Positions 1 through 7,677 of a DNA stretch of 64,000 nt are shown here, one piece after another (the stretch's first letter is position 1; the number at the start of each line of letters is the position of its first letter). The DNA lies in NCBI GenBank assembly GCA_944392965.1, contig CALXYM010000005.1, forward strand, positions 1-64,000, in the 5' to 3' direction. A program made the translations under genes and the position numbers. The notes under the pieces were generated by a model. The model saw only the letters and a list, made by a program, of their open reading frames with translations. It was not told the DNA's origin and did not search any database. Source of the stretch: an uncultured Spirochaetaceae bacterium. GTDB taxonomy: Bacteria > Spirochaetota > Spirochaetia > Sphaerochaetales > Sphaerochaetaceae.

Positions 1-230
1 TTACCATCAAGTCCCCTTCTTACAAGAGATGAATAAACAGCCCTGAGATAAACATCATTTGTGTTATTCATCTGACCGTCCATGTAATTCTGGTCAGAGG
101 CTGTAGCAATAGTGATCGTATCCTTGTATTCAGGAAGAGCGGATGACGTATCCTCTTCCTTAGATCCCCCTGCAAAGACAGCAGAGAGAGCAAGGATGGA
201 AATCAGTAATGCTGCAAGTATTCTCTTCAT
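1..230 (-). CDS. Oligopeptide/dipeptide ABC transporter solute-binding protein, N-terminal part
   Basis: Only the first 76 codons lie in the window; the gene continues past the left edge. The start is the ATG at 230, preceded by a perfect GGAGGT about 5 bases away. The first ~20 residues form a signal peptide with a hydrophobic core, ending in a VFA/GGS junction that looks like a signal peptidase I site; there is no lipobox cysteine. The following segment (TITIATASDQNYMDG) matches the first beta strand of family-5 extracellular solute-binding proteins (DppA/OppA). It is the last visible gene of the opp operon and would capture peptides outside the membrane for OppBCDF. The family call rests on a short N-terminus plus strong context. 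Confidence 0.8.
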   Translation of the reverse strand, partial: MKRILAALLISILALSAVFAGGSKEEDTSSALPEYKDTITIATASDQNYMDGQMNNTNDVYLRAVYSSLVRRGLDG

Positions 231-255
231 ATGTACCTCCTAATTTATGGATTAT

Positions 256-1254
256 TCACTTAGCATCAACTTTTGCACTATCAGAACAAAGGTGACAGGC
301 TACAAAATGCTCCGGAGAGATCTCCTTGAGTTCAGGAACGACAGAAGAACATTTCTCTGTAGCAAACGGACAGCGCGTATGGAAGCAGCACCCCTCTGGA
401 GGATGCCTTGGTGAGGGGACATCTCCCTGCAGCTCAGCCTGCATCGTCTTGATCTCGGGATCAGGAACAGGAATCGCACTAAGAAGTGCCTTCGTATACG
501 GATGCAGAGCATTCTCAAAGAGCTCATCCTTCGATGTGATCTCGACAATGTGTCCGAGATACATGACAGCAATCCTGTCACAAAGATGATGGACGACACT
601 CAAATTATGAGAAATAAAAATATATGTCAGTCCCCTCTTCTCCTTCAGCTCTTTCATGAGGTTGAGTATCTGAGCTTGTATCGAAACATCAAGAGCGGAT
701 ACCGGCTCATCACATATTACCAGCTCAGGGCTAAGGGTGAGTGCTCTTGCAATTCCAATTCTCTGACGCTGACCGCCTGAGAACTCATGTGGATAGCGCG
801 TAATCTGCTCTGAGTTCAGACCGACTTCAGCCATAAGTCGTTCAACGATCTGCTGCCTTTCCTCCTTTGTCCCTATCTTATGTTCATCCAAAGGCTCTCT
901 TATGCAGCGTCCGACAGTGAATCGTGGATCGAGGGATGAGTACGGATCCTGGAAAATGATCTGAATCTTCTTCGCCATCTCCTTTGTATGCTGCTTCTTG
1001 TCCGAGAAAATCGACTTGCCGTGCAGCTTGATATCCCCAGATGTTGGACGAAGCAGCCCAACGATAGTATGCCCCGTAGTGGACTTTCCACATCCGGATT
1101 CTCCTACGATTCCAAACGCCTCCCTCTTGTAGACGTTAAAGCTGATTCCGTCCACGGCTTTTACATATTCCCTCCGGGAGAAGATGGTATTCATCTTGAC
1201 CGGATAATACACTTTGAGGTCGTTGACCTCCAACAAGACTTCCTTATTTTCCAT
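256..1254 (-). CDS. oppF: Oligopeptide ABC transporter ATP-binding protein OppF
   Basis: A 332-residue ATPase that powers peptide import from the cytoplasmic face with OppD. Walker [10 protein letters not shown] is at residues 51-59, the Q-loop region near 102, the ABC signature FSGGQ at 158-162 and Walker B LVICDEP at 178-184. The C-terminus carries the oligopeptide/dipeptide extension with the cysteine-containing GCCFHTRCPF segment near 290. Its ATG overlaps the oppD stop as TGATG, so translation is coupled. Length and domain order are normal for OppF/DppF. The substrate could be peptides, nickel or other small solutes; family membership alone does not decide it. Confidence 0.95.
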   Translation of the reverse strand: MENKEVLLEVNDLKVYYPVKMNTIFSRREYVKAVDGISFNVYKREAFGIVGESGCGKSTTGHTIVGLLRPTSGDIKLHGKSIFSDKKQHTKEMAKKIQIIFQDPYSSLDPRFTVGRCIREPLDEHKIGTKEERQQIVERLMAEVGLNSEQITRYPHEFSGGQRQRIGIARALTLSPELVICDEPVSALDVSIQAQILNLMKELKEKRGLTYIFISHNLSVVHHLCDRIAVMYLGHIVEITSKDELFENALHPYTKALLSAIPVPDPEIKTMQAELQGDVPSPRHPPEGCCFHTRCPFATEKCSSVVPELKEISPEHFVACHLCSDSAKVDAK

Positions 1255-2231
1255 CAGCTAACCTCTTTGGCATATTTCCAGCATCTTACTTTCCTTCCAT
1301 CCTCAAGAGAGACCAAGGGTGGAGCCTTCTCTGAACAGATGTCCATGCAATAAGGGCATCTGGGAGAGAAACGGCATCCTGCCGGATAGTCTTTCGGACT
1401 CGGGATACTTCCCTTAATGGAGAAAAGGGTATCCTTCTTGTCCGTAGGGCTTGGAATAGATTTCAAAAGTCCCGATGTATACGGATGGAGCGGATCTGCG
1501 AAGATGCTCTTCACATCCGCATATTCGACGGCAAGCCCGGCATACATGACCATGACGCGTTTTGCAATCTGGGCAACGACTCCGAGATCATGAGTGATAA
1601 GTATGATCGAAGTATGATTCTCCTTCTGCAGATCCTTCAGCAGATGCATGATCTGTGCCTGGATCGTGACATCAAGAGCAGTCGTCGGCTCATCCGCGAT
1701 CAGTATATCCGGATTGCAGGCAAGGGCCATGGCAATCATGACACGCTGCCTCATTCCACCTGAAAGCTGATGGGGATACTCATCCAGGACTGCCTCAGCA
1801 GACGGGATCTTCACCTTTTTGAGCATTTCAAGAGCCTTTTCTCTCGCCTCTGCCTTCTTCATTCCCTGATGGAGATGGAGTATATCACAGATCTGATAAC
1901 CTATCGTGAAAACTGGATTGAGAGATGTAAGGGGCTCTTGGAATATCATAGAAATATGGTTTCCCCTTATCTTCCTCATCTCCTTCTCATTCTTCTTGAG
2001 AAGGTCCTCTCCTTTGAAAAGTATCTCTCCGTCAATAATCTTCCCAGGAGGCGTTGCGACAATCTGGAGGATGGAGAGGGATGTCACGCTTTTCCCACAT
2101 CCCGATTCACCAACAATGGCAAGGGTCTCATCCGGCATCAGATCAAAATCCAGACCATCAACAGCGGGGACCACCCCCTCTTCGGTATAGAAATATGTTT
2201 TAAGGTTTCTCACCTTCAGCAACGGTTCCAT
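1254..2231 (-). CDS. oppD: Oligopeptide ABC transporter ATP-binding protein OppD
   Basis: About 325 residues; the second ATPase of the peptide importer. It shows Walker A GESGCGKS, signature LSGGMRQR and Walker B ILIADEP, followed by the oligopeptide C-terminal domain with [15 protein letters not shown], a cysteine-rich segment typical of OppD. An upstream reading extension exists, but GGAGGAG lies directly before a pair of ATG codons at 2234 and 2231; spacing favours 2231, leaving a 10-base gap after the oppC stop. It forms the heterodimeric motor with OppF. Confidence 0.95.
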   Translation of the reverse strand: MEPLLKVRNLKTYFYTEEGVVPAVDGLDFDLMPDETLAIVGESGCGKSVTSLSILQIVATPPGKIIDGEILFKGEDLLKKNEKEMRKIRGNHISMIFQEPLTSLNPVFTIGYQICDILHLHQGMKKAEAREKALEMLKKVKIPSAEAVLDEYPHQLSGGMRQRVMIAMALACNPDILIADEPTTALDVTIQAQIMHLLKDLQKENHTSIILITHDLGVVAQIAKRVMVMYAGLAVEYADVKSIFADPLHPYTSGLLKSIPSPTDKKDTLFSIKGSIPSPKDYPAGCRFSPRCPYCMDICSEKAPPLVSLEDGRKVRCWKYAKEVS

Positions 2232-2241
2232 CATCTCCTCC

Positions 2242-3081
2242 TTACTTAGTGTTCTTGAGCTTCGGATCCAGGGCATCCCTCAACCCATCACCTACAAGGC
2301 TGAAGCTCATCACGACAAGAGTGATGGCTATACCGGGAAAGATAGCCTCCCAGGGATTCGAACGCAGAACATCCTTTGCCTTGTTCAGCATCGCTCCCCA
2401 TTCCGGATTTGGAGGCTGGACTCCAAGGCCGAGGAAGGAAAGGGATGAGGAGGTAAGGATCGCAGAACCGAGATTGAGTGTCACATTGACTATCATCTGG
2501 GAAACGGAGTTTGGAACGATATGCTTGCAGATTATCTTGAAGCTGCTCTCTCCTATGACCTTTGCGGCTCCGATATACTGGGCATCCTTGTTCGTTAGAA
2601 CGACACCACGAACCATTCGGGCTATCGAGGGTATGGAGAATACGGCTATTGCAACAATCGTGTTACCCGTACCATTTCCGAGTATCGCGACTATGACTAT
2701 TGCAAGCAGCAGTCCGGGGAAGGCAAGCAGGACATCTATGACCCTGGAGATCACGGAATCAACCCATCCGCCGAAATATCCAGCAAGAACTCCAAGCACT
2801 ATTCCGATGAAACATCCGGATAGCACTCCAGAGAAACTGATATACATCGATATTCTCGCACCATAGACAATCCTCGTCAGAATATCACGCCCAAGGTAAT
2901 CGGTTCCACATGGATGCTCAAGACTCGGTCCCTGCCCTATCTCCCTCAGATTCTGCTCAAGCGGTCCTTCAGGGAAGAACAGAGGTCCGAATATTGCCAT
3001 GAAAAAGAACAGGCAGAGTATAACAAGGCCGACAACGGAAACCTTACGCTTTATGAAACGTCTCAATATTGGATTCTTCAT
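2242..3081 (-). CDS. oppC: Oligopeptide ABC transporter permease OppC
   Basis: About 279 residues, with a single N-terminal membrane segment (LVILCLFFFMAIFGPLFF), a periplasmic loop holding the family motif GTDYLGRDILTRIVYGAR, and a five-helix core with the EAA-type loop near IGAAKVIG. This is the standard OppC/DppC plan. A GTG at 3087 is also possible, but GAGGTG spaces properly only to the ATG at 3081, which is therefore preferred. It lies 7 bases downstream of oppB and pairs with OppB to form the channel. Confidence 0.94.
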   Translation of the reverse strand: MKNPILRRFIKRKVSVVGLVILCLFFFMAIFGPLFFPEGPLEQNLREIGQGPSLEHPCGTDYLGRDILTRIVYGARISMYISFSGVLSGCFIGIVLGVLAGYFGGWVDSVISRVIDVLLAFPGLLLAIVIVAILGNGTGNTIVAIAVFSIPSIARMVRGVVLTNKDAQYIGAAKVIGESSFKIICKHIVPNSVSQMIVNVTLNLGSAILTSSSLSFLGLGVQPPNPEWGAMLNKAKDVLRSNPWEAIFPGIAITLVVMSFSLVGDGLRDALDPKLKNTK

Positions 3082-3088
3082 GCCCACC

Positions 3089-4021
3089 TCACTTTATTTT
3101 TACTCTAGGATCGACAAAGCCATAAAGTATGTCGACCAATGTATTAACAACGACGAAAGAGAATGACAGGACAAGGACTGTGCTCTGGATTGCAGGATAA
3201 TCACGTCCGTTGACACTGTTGACAAGGAATGTTCCTATTCCAGGGATGTTGAATATCGTCTCCACCATCGTAGCACCTGCAAGAAGGCTTCCAAACCTTA
3301 GACCGATTGCGGTCAGTACGGGAATGAATGCGTTCTTGAATGCGTATGTGGTTATTATTTTCGTCTTTGATACGCCATAGGCCTTTGCCGTACGGGTATA
3401 GTCCTGGTTTATGACATCCAGCATGGAGGATCTCGTGGTACGAGAGATCATTCCAATCGCTCCAAGCCCCAGAGTCACAATCGGCAAGATAGCATGCCGC
3501 CATGACGTCATACCCAGACTTGGTAGTATACGCAGCTTCAAACAGAAGAGAAGCATCAGCAGCATGGCCAGGAAGAATGAAGGCACAGAGACTGCAATCA
3601 TGGAAATAACCATGACTATGTTGTCCCCCGCCTTGTTATGGAACGTCGCGGCGATTATTCCCGCAATGACTCCGAGTAAGGAACCGAGCACAGTACCGCC
3701 AAGGGCCAGGATTATCGTATACTGATACCTGTTGGTCAGCTCCGTGGCGATAGTCTTATGTGTTATAATTGATGTGCCGAGATCTCCCTTAAATATTCCG
3801 GTTATCCATCGAAGATACTGGACAATTAGAGGGTCATTAAGACCATAGTACTCCCTCATGGCCTCAATCGTCTCTTCACTGGCGCCGGCGCCCTCAGACA
3901 CTCCGTAAAGGAGTGTGATCGGGTCGCCAGGAATTATTCTAACCATCAGGAATACGACAACTGATACCAGAAAAAGTGTCGGAATCAGCTGCAGCAACCG
4001 TCTCAGAATATACTTCAACAT
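3089..4021 (-). CDS. oppB: Oligopeptide ABC transporter permease OppB
   Basis: A 310-residue inner-membrane permease. The N-terminus (YILRRLLQLIPTLFLVSVVVF) is the canonical first helix of OppB/DppB, followed by the GDPI segment, the YxxxLGLNDPL-like periplasmic region and the C-terminal FVDPRVKI ending. The EAA loop is visible as YTRTAKAYGVSK. Its start overlaps the end of the RidA-family gene by 7 bases, so the transporter and the deaminase are co-translated. Confidence 0.95.
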   Translation of the reverse strand: MLKYILRRLLQLIPTLFLVSVVVFLMVRIIPGDPITLLYGVSEGAGASEETIEAMREYYGLNDPLIVQYLRWITGIFKGDLGTSIITHKTIATELTNRYQYTIILALGGTVLGSLLGVIAGIIAATFHNKAGDNIVMVISMIAVSVPSFFLAMLLMLLFCLKLRILPSLGMTSWRHAILPIVTLGLGAIGMISRTTRSSMLDVINQDYTRTAKAYGVSKTKIITTYAFKNAFIPVLTAIGLRFGSLLAGATMVETIFNIPGIGTFLVNSVNGRDYPAIQSTVLVLSFSFVVVNTLVDILYGFVDPRVKIK

Positions 4022-4365
4022 AAGGCAGCTACTACACTCATTTCCAAAAGATATCCGTCATCTATCTTCGATTCGATGCAGACTCTAGCAGGTGCACGTC
4101 CCGGTGTTGTCCAAGCGTTATAGACCTCATTCATTTCAGCTTTGAGGGACATGTCAGAGATGTAGATGGTCACCATCAGAAGGTGGTCCTTATCCGTGCC
4201 GTGGAGCTTGAATAGCTCGTCATACCTGTCAAGAAGCGCCTTTGTCTGCTCCTTGATCGTAGCATGTTTCTTTCCGTCAACGTGACCACTGAAATAGATT
4301 ACCCCGTTATGCACGACAGCACGTGAAAACGTCGGGGATGGATCAATATACTTGATATCAGCCAT
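4015..4365 (-). CDS. RidA/YjgF/YER057c family deaminase
   Basis: A 116-residue protein of the Rid family, which hydrolyses reactive enamine/imine intermediates made by PLP enzymes; the family acts as cytoplasmic homotrimers. Visible hallmarks are the N-terminal VVHNGVIYFSG segment, the active-site arginine in PARVCIES (Arg94) and the C-terminal acidic residue in LLEMSVVA (Glu108). The gene sits between a TPR protein and oppB and overlaps oppB by 7 bases. Linkage to a peptide importer suggests a role in catabolism of imported peptides or modified amino acids, which is inference. RBS is good (AAGGAGAAC upstream of ATG). Confidence 0.88.
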   Translation of the reverse strand: MADIKYIDPSPTFSRAVVHNGVIYFSGHVDGKKHATIKEQTKALLDRYDELFKLHGTDKDHLLMVTIYISDMSLKAEMNEVYNAWTTPGRAPARVCIESKIDDGYLLEMSVVAALC

Positions 4366-4385
4366 AGTCGTTCTCCTTTAGAATC

Positions 4386-5204
4386 TTATTTGATTATTCC
4401 AAGTTTCTTAGCAATAGGAATTCCCTTCGTGTAACCGAATGCTCCAGGAATTCCAATCTCCATCAGACGGGCAATCGCATCATATGCGGCCTTATCGTTT
4501 CCATTCATCGTCTGGAACCAGTAGAGACCATAAAGCATACCAGATTCCTCAAGATGGACCCTGTCCGGTCTATTAAGAACATGCTTTGCCATCTCTTCCT
4601 CATTGATGTACTCCTCAGGCTTTACGATACCCTTGTAAAGCTGTACGGCTCTCTGATAGCCATAATCCATCTGCGGAGCATGTGCAGTATTGCAGTCAAT
4701 GAGATCAAGGCACTTTTTTGCCTCATCGAATTTTCCAAGTTCACAGTTTGATGTGTAAAGCCAGTGAACCAGCGGATAGTGCTCATCAGGAATCGAGAGA
4801 TGCATGCACTGCTTGAAGTCGTAGATGCAGTTCTCATACTCCTCGTGAATGTTCCATGTTGTTGCCCTGTAGTACCAGTATGTCCAGTTTGAAGGATCAA
4901 TCTGGATGCAGAGAGTGAAATCAGCGATCGCCTGCCTCCATTCTCCGTTCTTTGAGGCGTTATGCCTGCGTCCCCTTCCAAAATAGTTGGGAGCATAGAA
5001 AGGAGCATAGGCAATTCCGATTGAATGTGCTTCTATAGCTTCCTCAACCTTACCGCTGTTTGCAAGGGCAACACCCATCTTGTACCATGCAAGTGGATCG
5101 GTCTCATCCTTCTTGAGCTCGGCTTCTGCCTCTTCCAAACTAGGTTGCATCATGAGGATGTTTCTCATAGCAAGATTTTTCTCTTCATTGTAAACAAATT
5201 TCAT
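4386..5204 (-). CDS. TPR-repeat protein, cytoplasmic
   Basis: A 272-residue protein with no signal peptide. TPR-type helical pairs are visible at about 37-70 (DPLAWYKMGVALANSGKVEEAI), 71-105 and 106-140 (DPSNWTYWYYRATTWNIHEEYENCI), with more degenerate ones after. It is the first gene of the operon: SD AAGGAGGGA lies 2-3 bases before its ATG and the operator-rich region lies upstream. TPR proteins mediate protein contacts; the partner here is unknown. Its position before RidA and oppBCDF suggests a role with peptide use, which is an inference from context only. Confidence 0.8.
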   Translation of the reverse strand: MKFVYNEEKNLAMRNILMMQPSLEEAEAELKKDETDPLAWYKMGVALANSGKVEEAIEAHSIGIAYAPFYAPNYFGRGRRHNASKNGEWRQAIADFTLCIQIDPSNWTYWYYRATTWNIHEEYENCIYDFKQCMHLSIPDEHYPLVHWLYTSNCELGKFDEAKKCLDLIDCNTAHAPQMDYGYQRAVQLYKGIVKPEEYINEEEMAKHVLNRPDRVHLEESGMLYGLYWFQTMNGNDKAAYDAIARLMEIGIPGAFGYTKGIPIAKKLGIIK

Positions 5205-5860
5205 CTTCCCTCCTTAAAAACTGTCATCCTAATTGGATGCTTTTTCTGCTATAGTATAAAATATTTTTTTACTTGTACATACTTACCATGTATTTTTTAT
5301 GTATAAATATACATACTTATGAAAATATCTGAGTTAAAATTCATATAACTATGTATGAGGATTTTCTTACTGATTTAAATAAATAAATTCTGTTGAATCT
5401 GAGAATTAACCTATGCACATCCGAAATTAATTTCAAGTATGTGCATACTAGGTGATATATAGAAAATTCCGAGATTCTTTTTCCTGGAAAATACTTTTTT
5501 CCTGAACATAGAAGGGGAACTTGTAGAGAAAGGTCCGAAAATCCAATTTACGGAACTGAAATTTGAATCATATGCCTTCATAACATGCAGAAAGAAACCG
5601 TAGTTTTCTAATACAATCTAGGATATGTTGCCTCCCCGCCTCCCTTCCAAGGGCCGATAAAAGATAGAGAGAAGAAAAGCGCAGTAATGTTAAAAAATCT
5701 GGTCATGTATTTTGTTCCATCATGATTAAAGAGATGTCATGCAAAAGGAGATGGAGAAAATCAAAAAACAGTGACAGATGAGCAATACGTAACACGAAAG
5801 AAAACAACCAGAATTCTAAAACGGTCTATTTAAATAAAAGGAAAGATGATGCTGGCAGTA
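5205..5860. other. 656-bp AT-rich intergenic region upstream of the TPR-RidA-opp operon
   Basis: No convincing gene on either strand; open frames here are short and lack ribosome sites. The part nearest the opp operon (5225-5450) holds a likely promoter and repeated ACATACTT elements described separately. A CATCC-TAATT-GGATG hairpin (5225-5239) falls in the expected 5' leader. The remaining ~400 bases towards the PTS operon terminator (5861-5886) show nothing I can name. Confidence 0.6.
5253..5319 (-). promoter_or_regulatory. Candidate promoter and operator repeats of the opp operon
   Basis: On the minus strand a TATACT -10 candidate (complement of 5253-5258) lies ~50 bases before the TPR gene. 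Upstream of it are two direct copies of TACATACTTA (5276-5285 and 5310-5319) and a perfect palindrome TATGTATA-AA-TATACATA (5299-5316). A third, inverted copy of ACATACTT lies in the AGTATG-TG-CATACT palindrome at 5437-5449. Spacing and symmetry suggest binding by a dimeric regulator, not identified in the window. Confidence 0.45.
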
Positions 5861-5886
5861 AAAAGGAGGCCCCGCATGAGGCCTCC
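5861..5886 (-). terminator. Rho-independent terminator of the PTS operon
   Basis: Perfect 7-bp stem GGAGGCC/GGCCTCC (5865-5871 and 5880-5886) with an 8-base loop, followed on the minus strand by TTTT. It lies 22 bases beyond the EIIBC stop codon. Confidence 0.9.
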
Positions 5887-5908
5887 AATAACTGTCATCA
5901 AAGAACAA

Positions 5909-7363
5909 TTACTTGCAGAGTTTCTTGAACTCATCCGCAACGAACTGTACCTTTGGTCCGATGATGACCTGTACAGAGTTCTTTGCAGGACGGAGAACAC
6001 CCTTTACTCCTGCGCTCTTGATCTTCTTCTCATCCACATTCAGACGATCTTTGACCTCCAGGCGCAGACGTGTGATACAGTTATCAACAGATGTGACGTT
6101 CTCAGGTCCACCTACTCCCTCAAGAATAATTCTCGCGATATCGGTATAGTTGTTGCTCGCAAGTTCTATCGTAAGTTCGGCATCCTGATCATCCTCCCTA
6201 CCTGGAGTCTTGAGATTGAACTTCTTTATTACAAAATAGAATACGACAAAGTAGATGACGGCAACTACAAGTCCGATAGGAATTATAAGCCATGGATTAA
6301 CCGCGTTAGGAGCGTTGAAGGAGAGAAGCCAGTCAACGAGACCCGCGGAGAAGTTGAATCCAGCTCTCACAGGAAGAACGGCACATACAGCAACGGAAAC
6401 AGCCGTCAGAAGAGCATGTACGACGTAAAGTCCAGGAGCAAGGAACATGAATGAGAACTCGAGCGGTTCCGTGATACCTGTCACGAAGGAAGCGAGAGCT
6501 GCAGCGAGGAGGATACCTCCCGTGGCCTTCTTCTTATCCTTCTTTGCAAGCATATACATGGCAAGAGCACCGGCAGGAAGGCCGAACATCATGACAGGGA
6601 AGAATCCCGTCTGGTAGATACCCGTGACCTGGAAGGTATCGTTCCAGATGACGTTCTCCGGAGATCCCCAGAAATTCGCGATATCATTGATTCCAGCGAC
6701 ATCAAACCAGAATACACTGTTAAGAGCATGATGCAGTCCTACAGGAATGAGCAGTCTGTTGAAGAACGCATAGATTCCAGCACCGATTGGTCCAAGGCTT
6801 ATCATCGCCTCTCCGAACGATACGAGGGCTCCGTAGATGAACGGCCAGAGGAACATCATCGGGATACAGACTAGAAGTGTAACACCGGCTGTAACAATAG
6901 CAACGGAACGACGGCCAGAGAAGAAGCCAAGGAATTCCGGCAGCTGAGTCTTACAGAATCGGTTGTAACACATCGCACCGATGACACCGGAGAGAATTCC
7001 TATGAACTGGTTGTTGACCTTCGTGAAAGCCGCAGAATCAAGCCAGGAGATGTCACCGACGATGGTCGGAGCAACTTTACCAAGCAGCGTCTGGAAAATG
7101 AACCATGCCACAATACCTGCAAGGGCCGAGGTTCCTTCCTGATCCTTGGACATACCGACTGCGACACCGATAGCGAAGAGAACCGACATGTTGTCGATAA
7201 TCGAGCTTCCTGCAGAATAGAGGATGTTGGAAATGATATTACTTCCAGCACCCCAGCCAGTAGGATCGATCCAGTATCCTATACCGACAAGGATACCTGC
7301 GACGGGAAGACATGCTACCGGGAGCATGAGAGACTTACCCAGTCTCTGTAGAAATTTCATCAT
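5909..7363 (-). CDS. PTS sugar transporter EIIBC, glucose/N-acetylglucosamine family
   Basis: A 484-residue membrane permease that imports and phosphorylates a sugar. The EIIC part (about 1-390) has ~10 hydrophobic segments, the LPVAGILVGIGY N-terminus and the family motif GITEPLEFSF. The EIIB domain follows (about 405-484) with the phospho-cysteine motif DNCITRLR, Cys429. There is no fused EIIA; a stand-alone EIIA is encoded upstream in the same operon. The start at 7363 has GGAGGT 6 bases away. NagE-like GlcNAc specificity is more likely than glucose from overall look, but I cannot separate them. It is the last gene of the PTS operon, followed by a strong terminator. Confidence 0.92.
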   Translation of the reverse strand: MMKFLQRLGKSLMLPVACLPVAGILVGIGYWIDPTGWGAGSNIISNILYSAGSSIIDNMSVLFAIGVAVGMSKDQEGTSALAGIVAWFIFQTLLGKVAPTIVGDISWLDSAAFTKVNNQFIGILSGVIGAMCYNRFCKTQLPEFLGFFSGRRSVAIVTAGVTLLVCIPMMFLWPFIYGALVSFGEAMISLGPIGAGIYAFFNRLLIPVGLHHALNSVFWFDVAGINDIANFWGSPENVIWNDTFQVTGIYQTGFFPVMMFGLPAGALAMYMLAKKDKKKATGGILLAAALASFVTGITEPLEFSFMFLAPGLYVVHALLTAVSVAVCAVLPVRAGFNFSAGLVDWLLSFNAPNAVNPWLIIPIGLVVAVIYFVVFYFVIKKFNLKTPGREDDQDAELTIELASNNYTDIARIILEGVGGPENVTSVDNCITRLRLEVKDRLNVDEKKIKSAGVKGVLRPAKNSVQVIIGPKVQFVADEFKKLCK

Positions 7364-7413
7364 AGATGACCTCCAAATTTGTTTCAGCGCTTAATCGCGC
7401 TCCATGTTAATTT

Positions 7414-7677
7414 TTAGAAATTCGTCTCGAAGAACTCCCTGATGTCCTCAAAGACGGAATCCTCATCTTCACCCTCGATGGAAACAGTGACGACATCTCC
7501 CTGCTTTACAGCCATCTTCATGACTGCCATGAGCCGCTTGGCATCGGCACTTTTACCTTTTTCTTTCACCTCGATAGTAACGTTACTCTTTACACCTGAG
7601 AGTTTTTTTACAAGGATGCCTGCCGGTCTTGCGTGTATTCCAAGCTCATCCTTGACTGTGTAATCGAATGTTTTCAT
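7414..7677 (-). CDS. ptsH: Phosphocarrier protein HPr
   Basis: An 87-residue HPr that relays phosphate from EI to EIIA. The active-site motif GIHARPAG places the phosphorylated histidine at His15. The site equivalent to the regulatory Ser46 reads AKRLMAVM, with an arginine (Arg48 here, after a two-residue insertion) instead of serine, so HPr-kinase control looks impossible at that position. It starts immediately after the ptsI stop, with GAGGT inside the end of ptsI, so the two are coupled. Confidence 0.95.
   Translation of the reverse strand: MKTFDYTVKDELGIHARPAGILVKKLSGVKSNVTIEVKEKGKSADAKRLMAVMKMAVKQGDVVTVSIEGEDEDSVFEDIREFFETNF

Noticed and set aside
5846-6454. Long plus-strand open frame opposite the EIIBC gene
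   Set aside because: It runs antisense to well-supported PTS coding sequence, has no family similarity and starts in the PTS terminator.
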